Shown: in pieces, positions 18,058 to 27,724 of the stretch | Position numbering within the stretch: position 1 is the stretch's first letter | Layout: each line of letters starts with the position of its first letter | NCBI GenBank assembly: GCA_028281865.1 | Contig: JANQJB010000064.1 | Coordinates: 1-52,692 of the forward strand | DNA length: 52,692 bases | DNA from: Marinagarivorans sp. | GTDB taxonomy: Bacteria; Pseudomonadota; Gammaproteobacteria; Pseudomonadales; Cellvibrionaceae | Reading direction: 5' to 3' | Notes under the pieces: generated by a model | Told to the model about the DNA's origin: nothing | Databases searched by the model: none | Seen by the model: only the letters and a program-made list of their open reading frames with translations | Program-made: the position numbers and the translations under genes

Positions 18058-20808
18058 ATGAGCATCCTTAACAACACACGTATTCGCACGCGCATTTTAA
18101 TTATTGTCATTATTCCACTACTGGCGATAAGCGGTTTTTCGTTCGAACGTTACCAGCTCGCGCAGCGCGAGAAAAACCAACTCAGCGAATTAGCTAAAGT
18201 CATCAATTATATGACTGTCTCATCAAGCCTCGTCGATGCCCTTCAGAACGAACGAGAAATTGCGATGGTTTTACCACCTACCGGCGGAAATATTAATATT
18301 ACGAATATTAGCGATGAAGAAAAATTAGAGCTTTATCGAGATTTAATTGCGCAAACCGACAAATACATTGCCAGTCATAATCGATACGTTGAAGAGCATG
18401 CAAGTGAATTAAAAAAAATTCCTACATTATACTCCCATATCACCAAGGCCCAGAAAGCCTTTGTAGAGTTGAATAGAACGCGTGACTACCGCTTGAGAGG
18501 TAAGATAAAAGACGAAGAAGATAAATTTGTCATGATAATATATGGCGTCGTTATGCAGGAGCCACTCCTAGCCTCAAGGGAAATCGTTCTACACGCCTCT
18601 GAGGACCCTGAACTCTCGCTGCTCGCCAACGCTTTTTACAACTTACTCGAGGGCAAAAACCACTGGAGTTCTAACTCCGGTTTAATGCTACGCATACTGG
18701 GAATGAAAAAGGAGAGGCCCAATAGTTCGCTGCGAATTGTTAAATATTTTACTTTTGCGCAAACGGCCGAGGATAATTTTAATCGCTACGCAACATTCGC
18801 ACCGGCAATTCTATCAGATTCTTTCCGCAAAGACTTTCTGAAATCCACTTTATTTCACGACCTCAAGTTCAAACCACGTGCAATAAGAAAAGACTTTTCA
18901 GCCAGGCCGTTTACACGAACCGATTGGAAAAAACAGTCAAAACAGATTTTTAACATGCTGCAGCAGTTTGAGAAAAAAACACGTAATTTTATGCAGCAGC
19001 GCACCAACGATAGACTGAGTGATGCCAAGCAACGTGTTCATGAAACACTTATTTTCCTCATCATCTTACTCACTGCTATTATCGCGATAGCCGTTGCGAT
19101 TACGCGTAGTATTCTCAACCCATTAAATACACTCGTCGATAGCTTTAAAACCATAGCAGAAACACAAAACCTCGACAATATGGCACCTGTGAAAGGTAAT
19201 GATGAGTTTGCAGATGCTAGCAAAGCCTTTAATGAACTCATCATCAATCTACGGGATAAAAATTCACAAATCCATGCCATGTTAACCAATATGCAGCAAG
19301 GGCTTTTCACGATTGGACCAGATGGACTGGTAAGCGAGGAATATTCATCACACCTCGAAGATATTTTTGAAAACAAGCAACTTGCTTCCATGCTCGCGAC
19401 TGCCTTGCTATTTAATCAATCAAATATTACCGGGGATACACTTAACCAGATTCAAGAAGCCTTAAATGCAATGATTGGTGAAAACGCGTTTAACTTCGAG
19501 CTCAACCAACATTTGCTCGTCGGAGAGTACAAGAAAGTCATAGAATCCGAAGAGAAAATCCTCGCATTGGAATGGAATCCCATCGTAGAGGAAGATGAAA
19601 TTGAAAAAATAATGGTTACCGTACGCGATGTTACCGAGTTTAAAGCCATGGAAGCAGAAATGGCCGAGACAACTAAAGAATTGAACATCCTGCAACAACT
19701 GCTAAATATTCCTGCAAAAAAATACCAACAATTTATGCAAACAACGCAGCAGTTTCTCAATGAAAACCGAAAAATTATTAATCAAAAAAATGTAAATCAG
19801 GATGAGCTAGAAAAACTCTTCCGCAATATGCACACCATAAAAGGCAATGCACGCACCTACGCTTTTTCGGAAATCACCGATGTGGTTCACCAAGCAGAAA
19901 CTGCCTACAGCAACATTCGAAATTGTAAAGATTATATCAACATTGACTACGCAGCTTTGTTAAATGACTTAACACAAGTCGAAACGAGTTTGGAACGCTA
20001 TATCCACGTCTATGAAAATGTCTTGGGGCGCAAAAGTGACTCGCGCCGCGATGGTTTAGGCTTCTGGTTAAACGCGGAGGATATTAACGTTTTGCAAAAG
20101 CAGGTAAACTCAATTCAGTCTGAATTGAAGCTTGCAGGCTCGAAAAGTGATGCAACACAAAAAATTAATTATGTCATAAACCGTGGCCTGTCAATTGGTC
20201 TATGCGAAACACTATCGGATTTGGTTGCAGCACTACCCAATACGGCAGAAGACCTTGGTAAACCTGCTCCAGAAGTCGTTATCAACGACAATAATATTCG
20301 AATCGTGCGTGAAACCGAGCCAATGTTAACAGATGTATTTTCGCACCTGTTGCGCAACAGCATTGATCACGGCATCGAGAGTGCTGAAGAACGCCTCACA
20401 GCTGGAAAAGCTGCCGCAGGTAAAATCAATATTGATTTGCAGGAAATCAATAACGCTTACACCCTTACGGTTAAAGATGACGGCAAGGGATTAAATATCG
20501 GTAGGCTTTTCGAAAAAGGAATAGAACTCGGTTTGTGGCAGCAAGAAGATTCCTTAGCTTACGCTGAAATTGCTAACATTATCTTTCATTCCGGCACATC
20601 AACCAAAGAAACCGTATCCGATATTTCCGGGCGAGGTGTGGGTATGGATGCAGTCAAGAGCTTTTTAGAAGAACAAAGCTGCTCAATCGCAATTGTCATC
20701 GACAAAGACAAACTTTTCACAGACAAAGAACGACCTTGCTTCACCACTTTTGAGTTTCAGATCCTGCTACCCGAGGAACTTATTGTTGCCATGCAACAAG
20801 CTGCATAA
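18058..20808 (+). CDS. NIT-HAMP-Hpt-HATPase sensor histidine kinase, CheA-like
   Basis: The 916-residue protein has two membrane segments (about 15-33 and 330-353) bracketing a periplasmic region that resembles the nitrate/nitrite-sensing NIT domain. A HAMP region (about 353-405) and a PAS-like stretch (to about 530) follow. An Hpt-type helix has MHTIKGNA with the candidate phosphoacceptor His592. The HATPase has CheA-style boxes: HLLRNSIDHGIE near 762, DDGKG near 806, GRGVGMD near 857. It ends after FQILLPEEL, so it lacks the CheW-like P5 domain and any receiver. No response regulator lies nearby. It is transcribed away from the MshQ-like gene. The ATG start has GGA 4 bases upstream, a weak SD. 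Confidence 0.85.
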   Translation: MSILNNTRIRTRILIIVIIPLLAISGFSFERYQLAQREKNQLSELAKVINYMTVSSSLVDALQNEREIAMVLPPTGGNINITNISDEEKLELYRDLIAQTDKYIASHNRYVEEHASELKKIPTLYSHITKAQKAFVELNRTRDYRLRGKIKDEEDKFVMIIYGVVMQEPLLASREIVLHASEDPELSLLANAFYNLLEGKNHWSSNSGLMLRILGMKKERPNSSLRIVKYFTFAQTAEDNFNRYATFAPAILSDSFRKDFLKSTLFHDLKFKPRAIRKDFSARPFTRTDWKKQSKQIFNMLQQFEKKTRNFMQQRTNDRLSDAKQRVHETLIFLIILLTAIIAIAVAITRSILNPLNTLVDSFKTIAETQNLDNMAPVKGNDEFADASKAFNELIINLRDKNSQIHAMLTNMQQGLFTIGPDGLVSEEYSSHLEDIFENKQLASMLATALLFNQSNITGDTLNQIQEALNAMIGENAFNFELNQHLLVGEYKKVIESEEKILALEWNPIVEEDEIEKIMVTVRDVTEFKAMEAEMAETTKELNILQQLLNIPAKKYQQFMQTTQQFLNENRKIINQKNVNQDELEKLFRNMHTIKGNARTYAFSEITDVVHQAETAYSNIRNCKDYINIDYAALLNDLTQVETSLERYIHVYENVLGRKSDSRRDGLGFWLNAEDINVLQKQVNSIQSELKLAGSKSDATQKINYVINRGLSIGLCETLSDLVAALPNTAEDLGKPAPEVVINDNNIRIVRETEPMLTDVFSHLLRNSIDHGIESAEERLTAGKAAAGKINIDLQEINNAYTLTVKDDGKGLNIGRLFEKGIELGLWQQEDSLAYAEIANIIFHSGTSTKETVSDISGRGVGMDAVKSFLEEQSCSIAIVIDKDKLFTDKERPCFTTFEFQILLPEELIVAMQQAA

Positions 20809-20819
20809 AAACCTATTCC

Positions 20820-20880
20820 TTTATTCTTTTATTCTTTTATTCTTTTATTCTTTTATTCTTTTATTCTTTTATTCTTTTTT
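20820..20880. repeat. 8-bp tandem repeat (TTTTATTC), about seven copies
   Basis: After the kinase stop codon, TTTTATTC is repeated from about 20820 to 20874 and ends in a T run. It sits between convergent genes and would be prone to copy-number change by slippage, without altering a reading frame. Confidence 0.85.
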
Positions 20881-20930
20881 TATTCGCTTCAATAAGCATT
20901 CTCAAACCAAAACAGTCACATTTAATACTT

Positions 20931-22616
20931 TTAAAATTGCACTTTATCTCCAACGATTACATTGTAATTTGCAACGTAGTACTGCCAACCAAGGATTAAT
21001 TTTTTTAGTTTATCTGGATATTGCGCAGCTAAATCAGTTGTTTCGCCTGGGTCATTGGCGAGATCATATAGTTGCCAACTGTCAGGGCCATAAGGCGCCT
21101 CTAACCAAGTGATTTTCCAATTCCCCATACGCAACGCTCGACGATCCCATAATTCAAAACCGAATGGATAGTCCGGCGGATAAATTTCTTGTAATGGATT
21201 ATCAGTCAACTTTGCAAACGAACGCCCCGTTTGCGAAATTACCGTCCTACCACGAAAAATATTTTGTGGATATTCCGCCCGCGCAAAATCAAGCAAAGTC
21301 GGTGCGATATCCCTAGCCGATAAAATATGCGAGCGTAGCCCGCGGGATTTAATAACTCCACCACTCAAAATAAAGGGCACACGCAACCCACCTTCGCCCG
21401 TGGTAAATTTATGTAGACTAAACGGCGTAGCACTTACAGACGCCCAGCCAGCGCCATAAAATACAAACGAGTTTTCACGGCCCATATTTTCCAAACTATG
21501 ATCCAAGTTTGTTAGGTTCGCGACACTGCTTACACCACGAATAACTGGAGGCGTTTCGCGACCGGAAGGGCCATTATCAGACATAAAAATAACTAAGGTA
21601 TTTTTATATTTTCCAGTATTTTTTAGGTAGCGAATTATTTTTCCAACGTTGTCATCCAGGTTATCAACCATTGCCGCATAAATTTCCATACCTCGGGCAT
21701 AGCGTTTTTGTTCGTTTGGTGAAAGGTCACGCCAATTTTTTGCTAATGGGCTAATAGAAGCAAGTTTCGGCAATGGGATATTTTTATCAATTAAACCCAA
21801 CTTCTGCATTCGCTGAAAACGCTTACGGCGCAGCGTATCCCAGCCTTTGTCATAACGACCTTTATAGGCATCAAGATATTGCTGCGGTGCCATAAGCGGG
21901 AAATGTGGCGCACTAAAAGCGAGGTAGGCAAAAAACGGTTGCTCACTATGTTCTTGTGATTTGAGATAGTTAATTAAGGTATCGGTGTAAAAATTACTGG
22001 AAAAATAATTTTCCGGTGCTTTCGTTACTGGCTTGCCGTTATCGTAATAATATTGTCTGCGCTGCACTAAGCTAAAATGGCTTTGCGGTGTTGCGCCTTT
22101 CTGAATCCACGCGCTATCAAACCCTCGCGCACGCGGCATTAATTCAGGGCTGCCACCCAAATGCCATTTGCCTGCCATATACGTCGCATAACCGGCATCT
22201 TGCAAAATAGCGGCAAGCGAAGCAGCGCGTAAGCTTAAATGCCCTTCATAACCAGGCTGGCCTTTTTGCGCCGCATTCTGAAAACCCGCCATCGCACCTA
22301 TTCCCGCCTGATGATGATCCATACCAGCAAACAACATCGCACGCGTTGGCGAACAATTGGGCGAGGCGTAAAACTGCGTAAATTGCAGGCCCTGTTTTGC
22401 AAGCGAATCGATATGTGTTGTTTCGATTTCACTCCCGTATGCGCCTAAATCGGAATAGGCAAGATCATCGGCAACAATTAACAGAATATTGGGCCGAGAA
22501 TTTTTACTATCTTTTGTATTGCTGTGCTGATGGTCAATGGAAATTCTGGTTACATTGCCGGTACATGCAAGCATTAGCACAACAGACAAAACGCAAAAGA
22601 GTTGATGCAATTTCAT
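20931..22616 (-). CDS. Sulfatase, probable lipoprotein
   Basis: The 561-residue protein begins with MKLHQLF and a lipobox-like LMLAC (Cys18), so it is probably membrane-anchored. A type I sulfatase core follows: NILLIVADD with the metal-binding aspartates, then CSPTR starting at Cys88, the C-x-P-x-R motif in which Cys becomes formylglycine, and GKWHLGG. It belongs to the arylsulfatase group; the substrate cannot be told, but sulfated algal polysaccharides would fit the setting. It lies 45 bases downstream of the ECF sigma gene, so it probably shares its operon. The ATG at 22616 is preferred to an upstream TTG at 22628, although neither has a clear ribosome site. Confidence 0.9.
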   Translation of the reverse strand: MKLHQLFCVLSVVLMLACTGNVTRISIDHQHSNTKDSKNSRPNILLIVADDLAYSDLGAYGSEIETTHIDSLAKQGLQFTQFYASPNCSPTRAMLFAGMDHHQAGIGAMAGFQNAAQKGQPGYEGHLSLRAASLAAILQDAGYATYMAGKWHLGGSPELMPRARGFDSAWIQKGATPQSHFSLVQRRQYYYDNGKPVTKAPENYFSSNFYTDTLINYLKSQEHSEQPFFAYLAFSAPHFPLMAPQQYLDAYKGRYDKGWDTLRRKRFQRMQKLGLIDKNIPLPKLASISPLAKNWRDLSPNEQKRYARGMEIYAAMVDNLDDNVGKIIRYLKNTGKYKNTLVIFMSDNGPSGRETPPVIRGVSSVANLTNLDHSLENMGRENSFVFYGAGWASVSATPFSLHKFTTGEGGLRVPFILSGGVIKSRGLRSHILSARDIAPTLLDFARAEYPQNIFRGRTVISQTGRSFAKLTDNPLQEIYPPDYPFGFELWDRRALRMGNWKITWLEAPYGPDSWQLYDLANDPGETTDLAAQYPDKLKKLILGWQYYVANYNVIVGDKVQF

Positions 22617-22661
22617 TTTCGACACCAAGGTTTTAATTTTAAAAATAACTTTCTCTTTCTC

Positions 22662-23501
22662 CTAACTCGGCGCGCGTCCACAGTCGGTTTCCTGCTCACA
22701 GCTTCCCCTGCCCTCCTTTTCTAACTGCGCGGTACGCAGCCAAAATAAATCGTGCAGTTTAGTGCTTACCGTTTCATCCAAATTGACCGTTTTTATTATC
22801 TTAATGCGTTGGTCGAGACCGTCAATTTGTTCTATTTCATCGTGCCGACCTTGCGAGCTTGCCATACGCAAACCTTTGCATTGGTAACAAACACCGCGCT
22901 TATTCACCAGCGAGCATAAATTCTCAAAAATTGTTGTCATCTGCTTACGCGCAGCACTTAAATGGTGTTTAAAAACAGACTCTGTTAATTGCAGTGCATC
23001 CGAGGCTTCTTTAGCGCTTAGCTCCAGCACTTCCCGCAGAACAAGCGCGGCCTGTTGTTCTGGTGGTAACGAGCGACCAACACAGGCGAAACAATAGGCA
23101 ATATGCTCGTGAACGTCGAAAATAAAATCGGGATCGCTCAGCGTTGCTTGTACCTCCGACCCTAATTCCGGGTCTTTTGCACATTCGTTACCGTAGGCGA
23201 TTTGTGCCTGTTCACGCCAGGCTTTTTGCTTACGTAAAAAATCCAATGCTGTGCGCGCTCCTATCGCGCACAGCCAAGTGGTAAATTCCGCATCCCCGCG
23301 AAAGCCTGGAAGACTCTTCCAGGCTTTTAACAGACTTTCTTGGTACAACTCTTCGGTATCCTCCGGATGACCAACCATGCGCTTTATCACGGCTTTTAAG
23401 CGTGAAGACGATTGGCGCAACAAATTTTCGAAAGCCGCGCGATCATTCGCTTTAGCTCGCGTTATCAACTCATTGATATTGTGCTCTTCAAGATTATCCA
23501 T
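22662..23501 (-). CDS. ECF-type RNA polymerase sigma factor with C-terminal CxxC extension
   Basis: The 279-residue protein has a sigma-70 region 2 (about residues 25-95: DTEELYQESLLKAWKSLPGF, FTTWLCAIGARTALDFLRK) and region 4 (about 140-195: LPPEQQAALVLREVLELSAKEASDALQLTESVFKHHLSAARKQ split over the helix-turn-helix). A roughly 80-residue tail contains GVCYQCKG, a CxxC pair that could bind metal or sense thiol oxidation, plus further Cys residues near the end. No anti-sigma gene is adjacent. The start overlaps the last codons of the GST gene, so the two are coupled. The extension differs from the simplest two-domain ECF factors. Confidence 0.85.
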   Translation of the reverse strand: MDNLEEHNINELITRAKANDRAAFENLLRQSSSRLKAVIKRMVGHPEDTEELYQESLLKAWKSLPGFRGDAEFTTWLCAIGARTALDFLRKQKAWREQAQIAYGNECAKDPELGSEVQATLSDPDFIFDVHEHIAYCFACVGRSLPPEQQAALVLREVLELSAKEASDALQLTESVFKHHLSAARKQMTTIFENLCSLVNKRGVCYQCKGLRMASSQGRHDEIEQIDGLDQRIKIIKTVNLDETVSTKLHDLFWLRTAQLEKEGRGSCEQETDCGRAPS

Positions 23502-24066
23502 CGTTAATAATCTCCAAATAACCCTCTCGCTGTTTTAACGCATCTAACCAATTATCCAGTTTTTTAAACGGGCGCTCACCATCACACGGCGCCTGTTTCT
23601 CAATAAACGCTACCATAGGAAAAATAAACAAATCTGCCAAGCTTATTTCCGGCCCAGCCATCCAAGGTTTATCTTCCAAATTATTATTTAAAATCGAAAG
23701 ATAGTTGCCGCAGGTAGGCATATCAATATTCTTTGCTAAGGGGCCGCTCACCAATGCAGGGTAGAGATAGTCAATCGCGGCGGAGACCCAACTGTACATC
23801 TCACAGCGGTTTTTCATGCCGCCCGGAATCAAACTGCCAGACGTATTATTTTCACAGATGTAGGTGGCGATGGCGAGGCTTTCGAAGAGCTGCATTTCAC
23901 CATCACGCATCACCGGCATTTTTAAGAAAGGGTGCAGCGCAGCATGGGAGGGTTTGCCGAATTCCAAGGGCTCCAGCGCATATTCCTGGCGGGCTTCCAG
24001 GCACACTAAGCGTGCAGTTTGTACATAGGTTGAACCGGCAAAGCCGTATAGCGTGATCTTGCTCAT
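23494..24066 (-). CDS. Glutathione S-transferase family protein
   Basis: The 190-residue protein shows the GST N-terminal thioredoxin fold: LYGFAGSTY at the N-terminus, cis-proline MPV at 50-52, and ES at 62-63 which binds the glutathione gamma-glutamyl group. The C-terminal alpha-helical domain follows (PWMAGPEISLADLFIFP). GGAG lies 8 bases before the ATG. It is the first gene of a minus-strand GST-ECF sigma-sulfatase set, which hints that the sigma factor and GST respond to a redox or electrophile signal; that link is inference. Confidence 0.85.
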   Translation of the reverse strand: MSKITLYGFAGSTYVQTARLVCLEARQEYALEPLEFGKPSHAALHPFLKMPVMRDGEMQLFESLAIATYICENNTSGSLIPGGMKNRCEMYSWVSAAIDYLYPALVSGPLAKNIDMPTCGNYLSILNNNLEDKPWMAGPEISLADLFIFPMVAFIEKQAPCDGERPFKKLDNWLDALKQREGYLEIINDG

Positions 24067-24182
24067 TATCGTATCTCCAAGTTGATTGTTGTATCGAGTA
24101 CTTGGTTAGACGTAAGAGAAGAAAAAAACGGCCGAGAAGCCGCAAAGATGCCAAAGTATGAGCCCCAATAACACTTTATCAG

Positions 24183-24218
24183 ACGTATGCTATTACGTAT
24201 GCCTATTACTACGTATGC
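24183..24218. repeat. Three copies of ACGTATGC upstream of the GST operon
   Basis: ACGTATGC occurs at 24183-24190, 24195-24202 and 24211-24218, each followed by C/T and TATTA-like sequence. It lies about 115-150 bases upstream of the GST start and may be a regulator-binding cluster; nothing identifies the regulator. Confidence 0.5.
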
Positions 24219-24316
24219 TTATTAGCAACTAACGGCCACACTCTAAGCAAACGCTTAAAAAAGCATTAGGTTTGATCTTAGTTCACTTAGATGGAACGAC
24301 TTCCTTTGATCAGTTA

Positions 24317-27300
24317 TTAGAGGTGCCCAGCAGTATACCCATCCATCAATGAGTACCAATACAGCGAACCATCGACGAGACCCGCGACATCCGTTTTACC
24401 ATCGCCGTTAAAATCACCGAGGGCAATTATGGAGTTCATCGGAATTGGCAAAGCGTAGCGATGAAAAAAGAAATCACCCGCGTTCTCCATGAAAATATGC
24501 TCGCGAGTTTCATCATTTTCTCTCCCGATAACGACAATATCGCTATCACCGTCAAGATCAATATCTTCAACGAAGAAAGATTCGCTGGTATAAGGCGAAT
24601 TTAACGGCTTACGCTCTAAACGGTTTTGCCCCGAATTTAGGTAGAGCGTTACAAGGTTTTCGATTGTAACGATATCCTTATCGCCGTCACCGTCGAAATC
24701 CACCTCTTTGACATAAGTGATAGGCCTCCCCCCGGTTCCGGCTTTTTCTTCCACCGCAATATCAAAATTCGATACTACTTTTCCTGCGGGCTGATAGGTA
24801 TTATTTCCTTCTTTTTTAAACCATTCAAACTCAAGCGGCTTAAAAACCCTATGAAAAGCGGGCGTTGTGATAACATCTTTGTCGCCATCGTTATCAAGGT
24901 CTAAAAATGAATGGACTGTCGAGTCCGAACCAAGCCCAGCCATATAATAGATCTCGAAACTGTTATTCCCAATATTGTCAAACCAAAAAGGCAAGCCTTT
25001 GGAGTCAAACAGAGGATTCGCGACAATCGAAGGCACGACATCGAATTTCGGTTCTATCGCGTAATCAAAGGAATAGATTGATGGTTCTGGTTTTTCCGTA
25101 AATGTCGCAAAAATGTCGGGCCTGCCATCGGAATTAATATCGGCGATTTTTATCTCGGTGATTGGCGCGTTATCGAATAAAACATTTTCCCGAAAATCTG
25201 CCTTACCAATATTCTGCAGCACAACGATCTTACCCTGAGCGATAGAGTGAAAAATCAAATCCGGCTTGTCATCCAAATCAAAATCGACCATGTGTACACT
25301 ATCGCCAGCAGCAAGATCGCTGAGCTTGCTTGGAACAATATGCGAGCTAAAATTCCCCTCGCCTAAATTATCATGATATTTTATCTCATCGTTTTCGCCG
25401 TTAAAGGTCACAAGATCCAAGTCCCCATCGCTATCAAAATCGCCAGAAACAATCTTATATAATTGAACACCTATAGATGCATCAATAAGATTTTTTTCCA
25501 CATCGATTATTCGATAATTACGCTTACCATTCGGAATATCTTTATTCAAGGGTTCCGGGTCAAGCGTATCTAAGACACCATCATTATCGTCGTCGCGATC
25601 GGCATTATCCCCTTTGTTATCCTCATCAAAGTCGCTCCACTCCTTTTTGTTCAGCGGGAATGCATCTAGCGCGTCAACCGTGCCATCCTGATCAAAATCA
25701 CTATCGTCACTGTAAACAAGAACTTTTGCAGCGAGTGAAATCTGAAAAACATCGTCATCGGCCGAAATTATTAGTTCATATAAATTAGGCTGAGCGTCAT
25801 TGGAAGGTTGCTTGAATATTGGAGCTTCCCTAAAGGTCAGTATTCCCGTTTCAGAATTAATCTCGAATAGAGACCCATCATCTCCTTCTACGATGGTAAA
25901 CTGAATGGGACTATTGTCTTCATCGATAATGTCAAAACCTCGACCTCCAATAGTGCCCGACTTAACTTTTATGACCTTATTTGCTTTGGCTCCCCAACGA
26001 TGTGGGGTCCAGTTATTTTTATCCTCGGGCGCAATGTCCCTGTCATCAGGAACGCCATCGCCATCATCATCAAGATCCGCGTTATTGCCTATCGAGTCAC
26101 CGTCCGTATCAATCGTTTCGCTAGGATCGGTCGGAAACGCATCTAATATATCTGGTACGCCGTCGTTGTCATCATCGTTGTCGTCACGATAAACTCTAAC
26201 TTCCAATTTTTTATTAGAAAACGTGTTATTTTCCTTTACTTTAACCCAAACGTGATAATAGTCGGTATCTTCCGTGCGGTTATCATCTGTTCTCGGTTTA
26301 TGTTCAAAAGATAAGACATTTGTAGCACTATCAAAGCTAAAGTATTTTGCGTCAGGCCCATATATTGAATCGATCGCACCGAGCACATTAGGGTTATCTC
26401 GACTACCCAATATATTGATGTCAAGGTTCTCTCCTTCCTTAAGCAAAAAGACTTGATCGACGTATAACTTCGACAAATTGCGAAGACTTGGAGAGAAACT
26501 GAATATTTCGCTTACGCCAGGCCTTAACAAGTCCGAAATATAAACGATACCTTTCGGGTCATCAGGATGATTCTGCATTTTGAACATCCCCTGTGAATAA
26601 TCCAATGTTTCGACAATAGTCACACCACGTGTGTAAGCCATTATAAAGTCGTTATCAAGGTCATTATCAAGATCGGCGATTTCCAACGACCGTATCGCTC
26701 CGTGCATAAACGTTAGCGGTTCCGACGAATACTCGTGATTGCCGAGATTTTTAAATATATAAGTGCCCGGTTCGTTTTGAATCGACTTACTCAGACGAGT
26801 ATAGATAATTTCCAGTTGACCATCGCCATTTAAGTCTTGTACACGCAATTGAAAATACCGATCGTATTGCAACGCATAATCGATCGAATGCAGCCGACTT
26901 TGCCCTCCTCCGATATTTTCCTCAATATGCAATATTGAGTCAGACTCAGTTTCGTTTGTTAGCGGTTGAAGCGTAACGACGTCGATATCACTATCGCCGT
27001 CAATATCGACAAAATGCGTTGACCTTGAAATTGAATTCAGAGAACTGTCAAATAGTATTTCAGGTTCATATTGTTGCTGCTTATCAAGCTTTAACCAACG
27101 ATAATTTTCGGCGCTTTCTCTTTCAAATAAAACGGCATCGAGCATTTCATCACCGTCTACATCCTTTATCGCGAGCGTATTAAACGACGCGTTAGGGTTA
27201 TCGGAAAGAGTATATAGCTCAAAAGACGCTATTTTATTCGACAACAAAAAGGTATTTTCGAGCACGTGAATTCCAGTATAGGGGCGTTGCCTTAAACTGG

Positions 27301-27724
27301 ACATCAAAATGATATCGAGATAACCATCCGAATTAAAATCAACAAAACTATTGATTACATAATCGGTAGGGATCTCCGTGCTTATTATCTCCGGAGTAAA
27401 GCTACCATCATGATTAAGATAAAGTGTAAAGCGTTGAGTACGTAAATGAGGCGGTGCGAGTGGGTTATCCCTATGCGTTAACAGAACATCCGTTTGCTTA
27501 TCATTATTAAAATCGCCTAAATAAATATTAGATGAGCGATCAAAATCTATAATATTTTGCAGTTGAATATTACCAATAGAATCAATATAAAAATCGACTT
27601 CCTTCGTCTCGCCTGTTTGTTTATTCCCTGTGGGACCTTCATCGATATTTGAATCAACACCATCACATGCGCTAATACAGAAAAGCATTGCAATCGCAAT
27701 GATATAAGTGCACTGTTTCACCAT
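24317..27724 (-). CDS. Lipoprotein with FG-GAP/VCBS repeats and thrombospondin type 3 calcium repeats
   Basis: The 1135-residue protein has an ISAC lipobox (lipid Cys20). N-terminal residues of about 60-450 and C-terminal residues of about 735-1135 contain many FG-GAP/VCBS-type repeats with DxDxDGxxD calcium loops (for example DFNSDGYLDI, DIDGDSDIDVV, DLDGDSDIVV, DFNGDGKTDV). Between them are two thrombospondin type 3 blocks of acidic D-rich loops (near 511-572 and 671-726), each beside a cadherin-like segment. It is likely a surface-exposed, calcium-stabilised protein. Function beyond that is unknown. The start at 27724 is chosen because it begins the lipoprotein signal and has GAGAG upstream. 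Confidence 0.85.
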   Translation of the reverse strand: MVKQCTYIIAIAMLFCISACDGVDSNIDEGPTGNKQTGETKEVDFYIDSIGNIQLQNIIDFDRSSNIYLGDFNNDKQTDVLLTHRDNPLAPPHLRTQRFTLYLNHDGSFTPEIISTEIPTDYVINSFVDFNSDGYLDIILMSSLRQRPYTGIHVLENTFLLSNKIASFELYTLSDNPNASFNTLAIKDVDGDEMLDAVLFERESAENYRWLKLDKQQQYEPEILFDSSLNSISRSTHFVDIDGDSDIDVVTLQPLTNETESDSILHIEENIGGGQSRLHSIDYALQYDRYFQLRVQDLNGDGQLEIIYTRLSKSIQNEPGTYIFKNLGNHEYSSEPLTFMHGAIRSLEIADLDNDLDNDFIMAYTRGVTIVETLDYSQGMFKMQNHPDDPKGIVYISDLLRPGVSEIFSFSPSLRNLSKLYVDQVFLLKEGENLDINILGSRDNPNVLGAIDSIYGPDAKYFSFDSATNVLSFEHKPRTDDNRTEDTDYYHVWVKVKENNTFSNKKLEVRVYRDDNDDDNDGVPDILDAFPTDPSETIDTDGDSIGNNADLDDDGDGVPDDRDIAPEDKNNWTPHRWGAKANKVIKVKSGTIGGRGFDIIDEDNSPIQFTIVEGDDGSLFEINSETGILTFREAPIFKQPSNDAQPNLYELIISADDDVFQISLAAKVLVYSDDSDFDQDGTVDALDAFPLNKKEWSDFDEDNKGDNADRDDDNDGVLDTLDPEPLNKDIPNGKRNYRIIDVEKNLIDASIGVQLYKIVSGDFDSDGDLDLVTFNGENDEIKYHDNLGEGNFSSHIVPSKLSDLAAGDSVHMVDFDLDDKPDLIFHSIAQGKIVVLQNIGKADFRENVLFDNAPITEIKIADINSDGRPDIFATFTEKPEPSIYSFDYAIEPKFDVVPSIVANPLFDSKGLPFWFDNIGNNSFEIYYMAGLGSDSTVHSFLDLDNDGDKDVITTPAFHRVFKPLEFEWFKKEGNNTYQPAGKVVSNFDIAVEEKAGTGGRPITYVKEVDFDGDGDKDIVTIENLVTLYLNSGQNRLERKPLNSPYTSESFFVEDIDLDGDSDIVVIGRENDETREHIFMENAGDFFFHRYALPIPMNSIIALGDFNGDGKTDVAGLVDGSLYWYSLMDGYTAGHL

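Noticed and set aside
20693-21112. 139-residue frame across the 8-bp repeat
   Set aside because: It overlaps the kinase and sulfatase genes and owes its length to the repeat, reading as FFYSFILLFFYSFILL.
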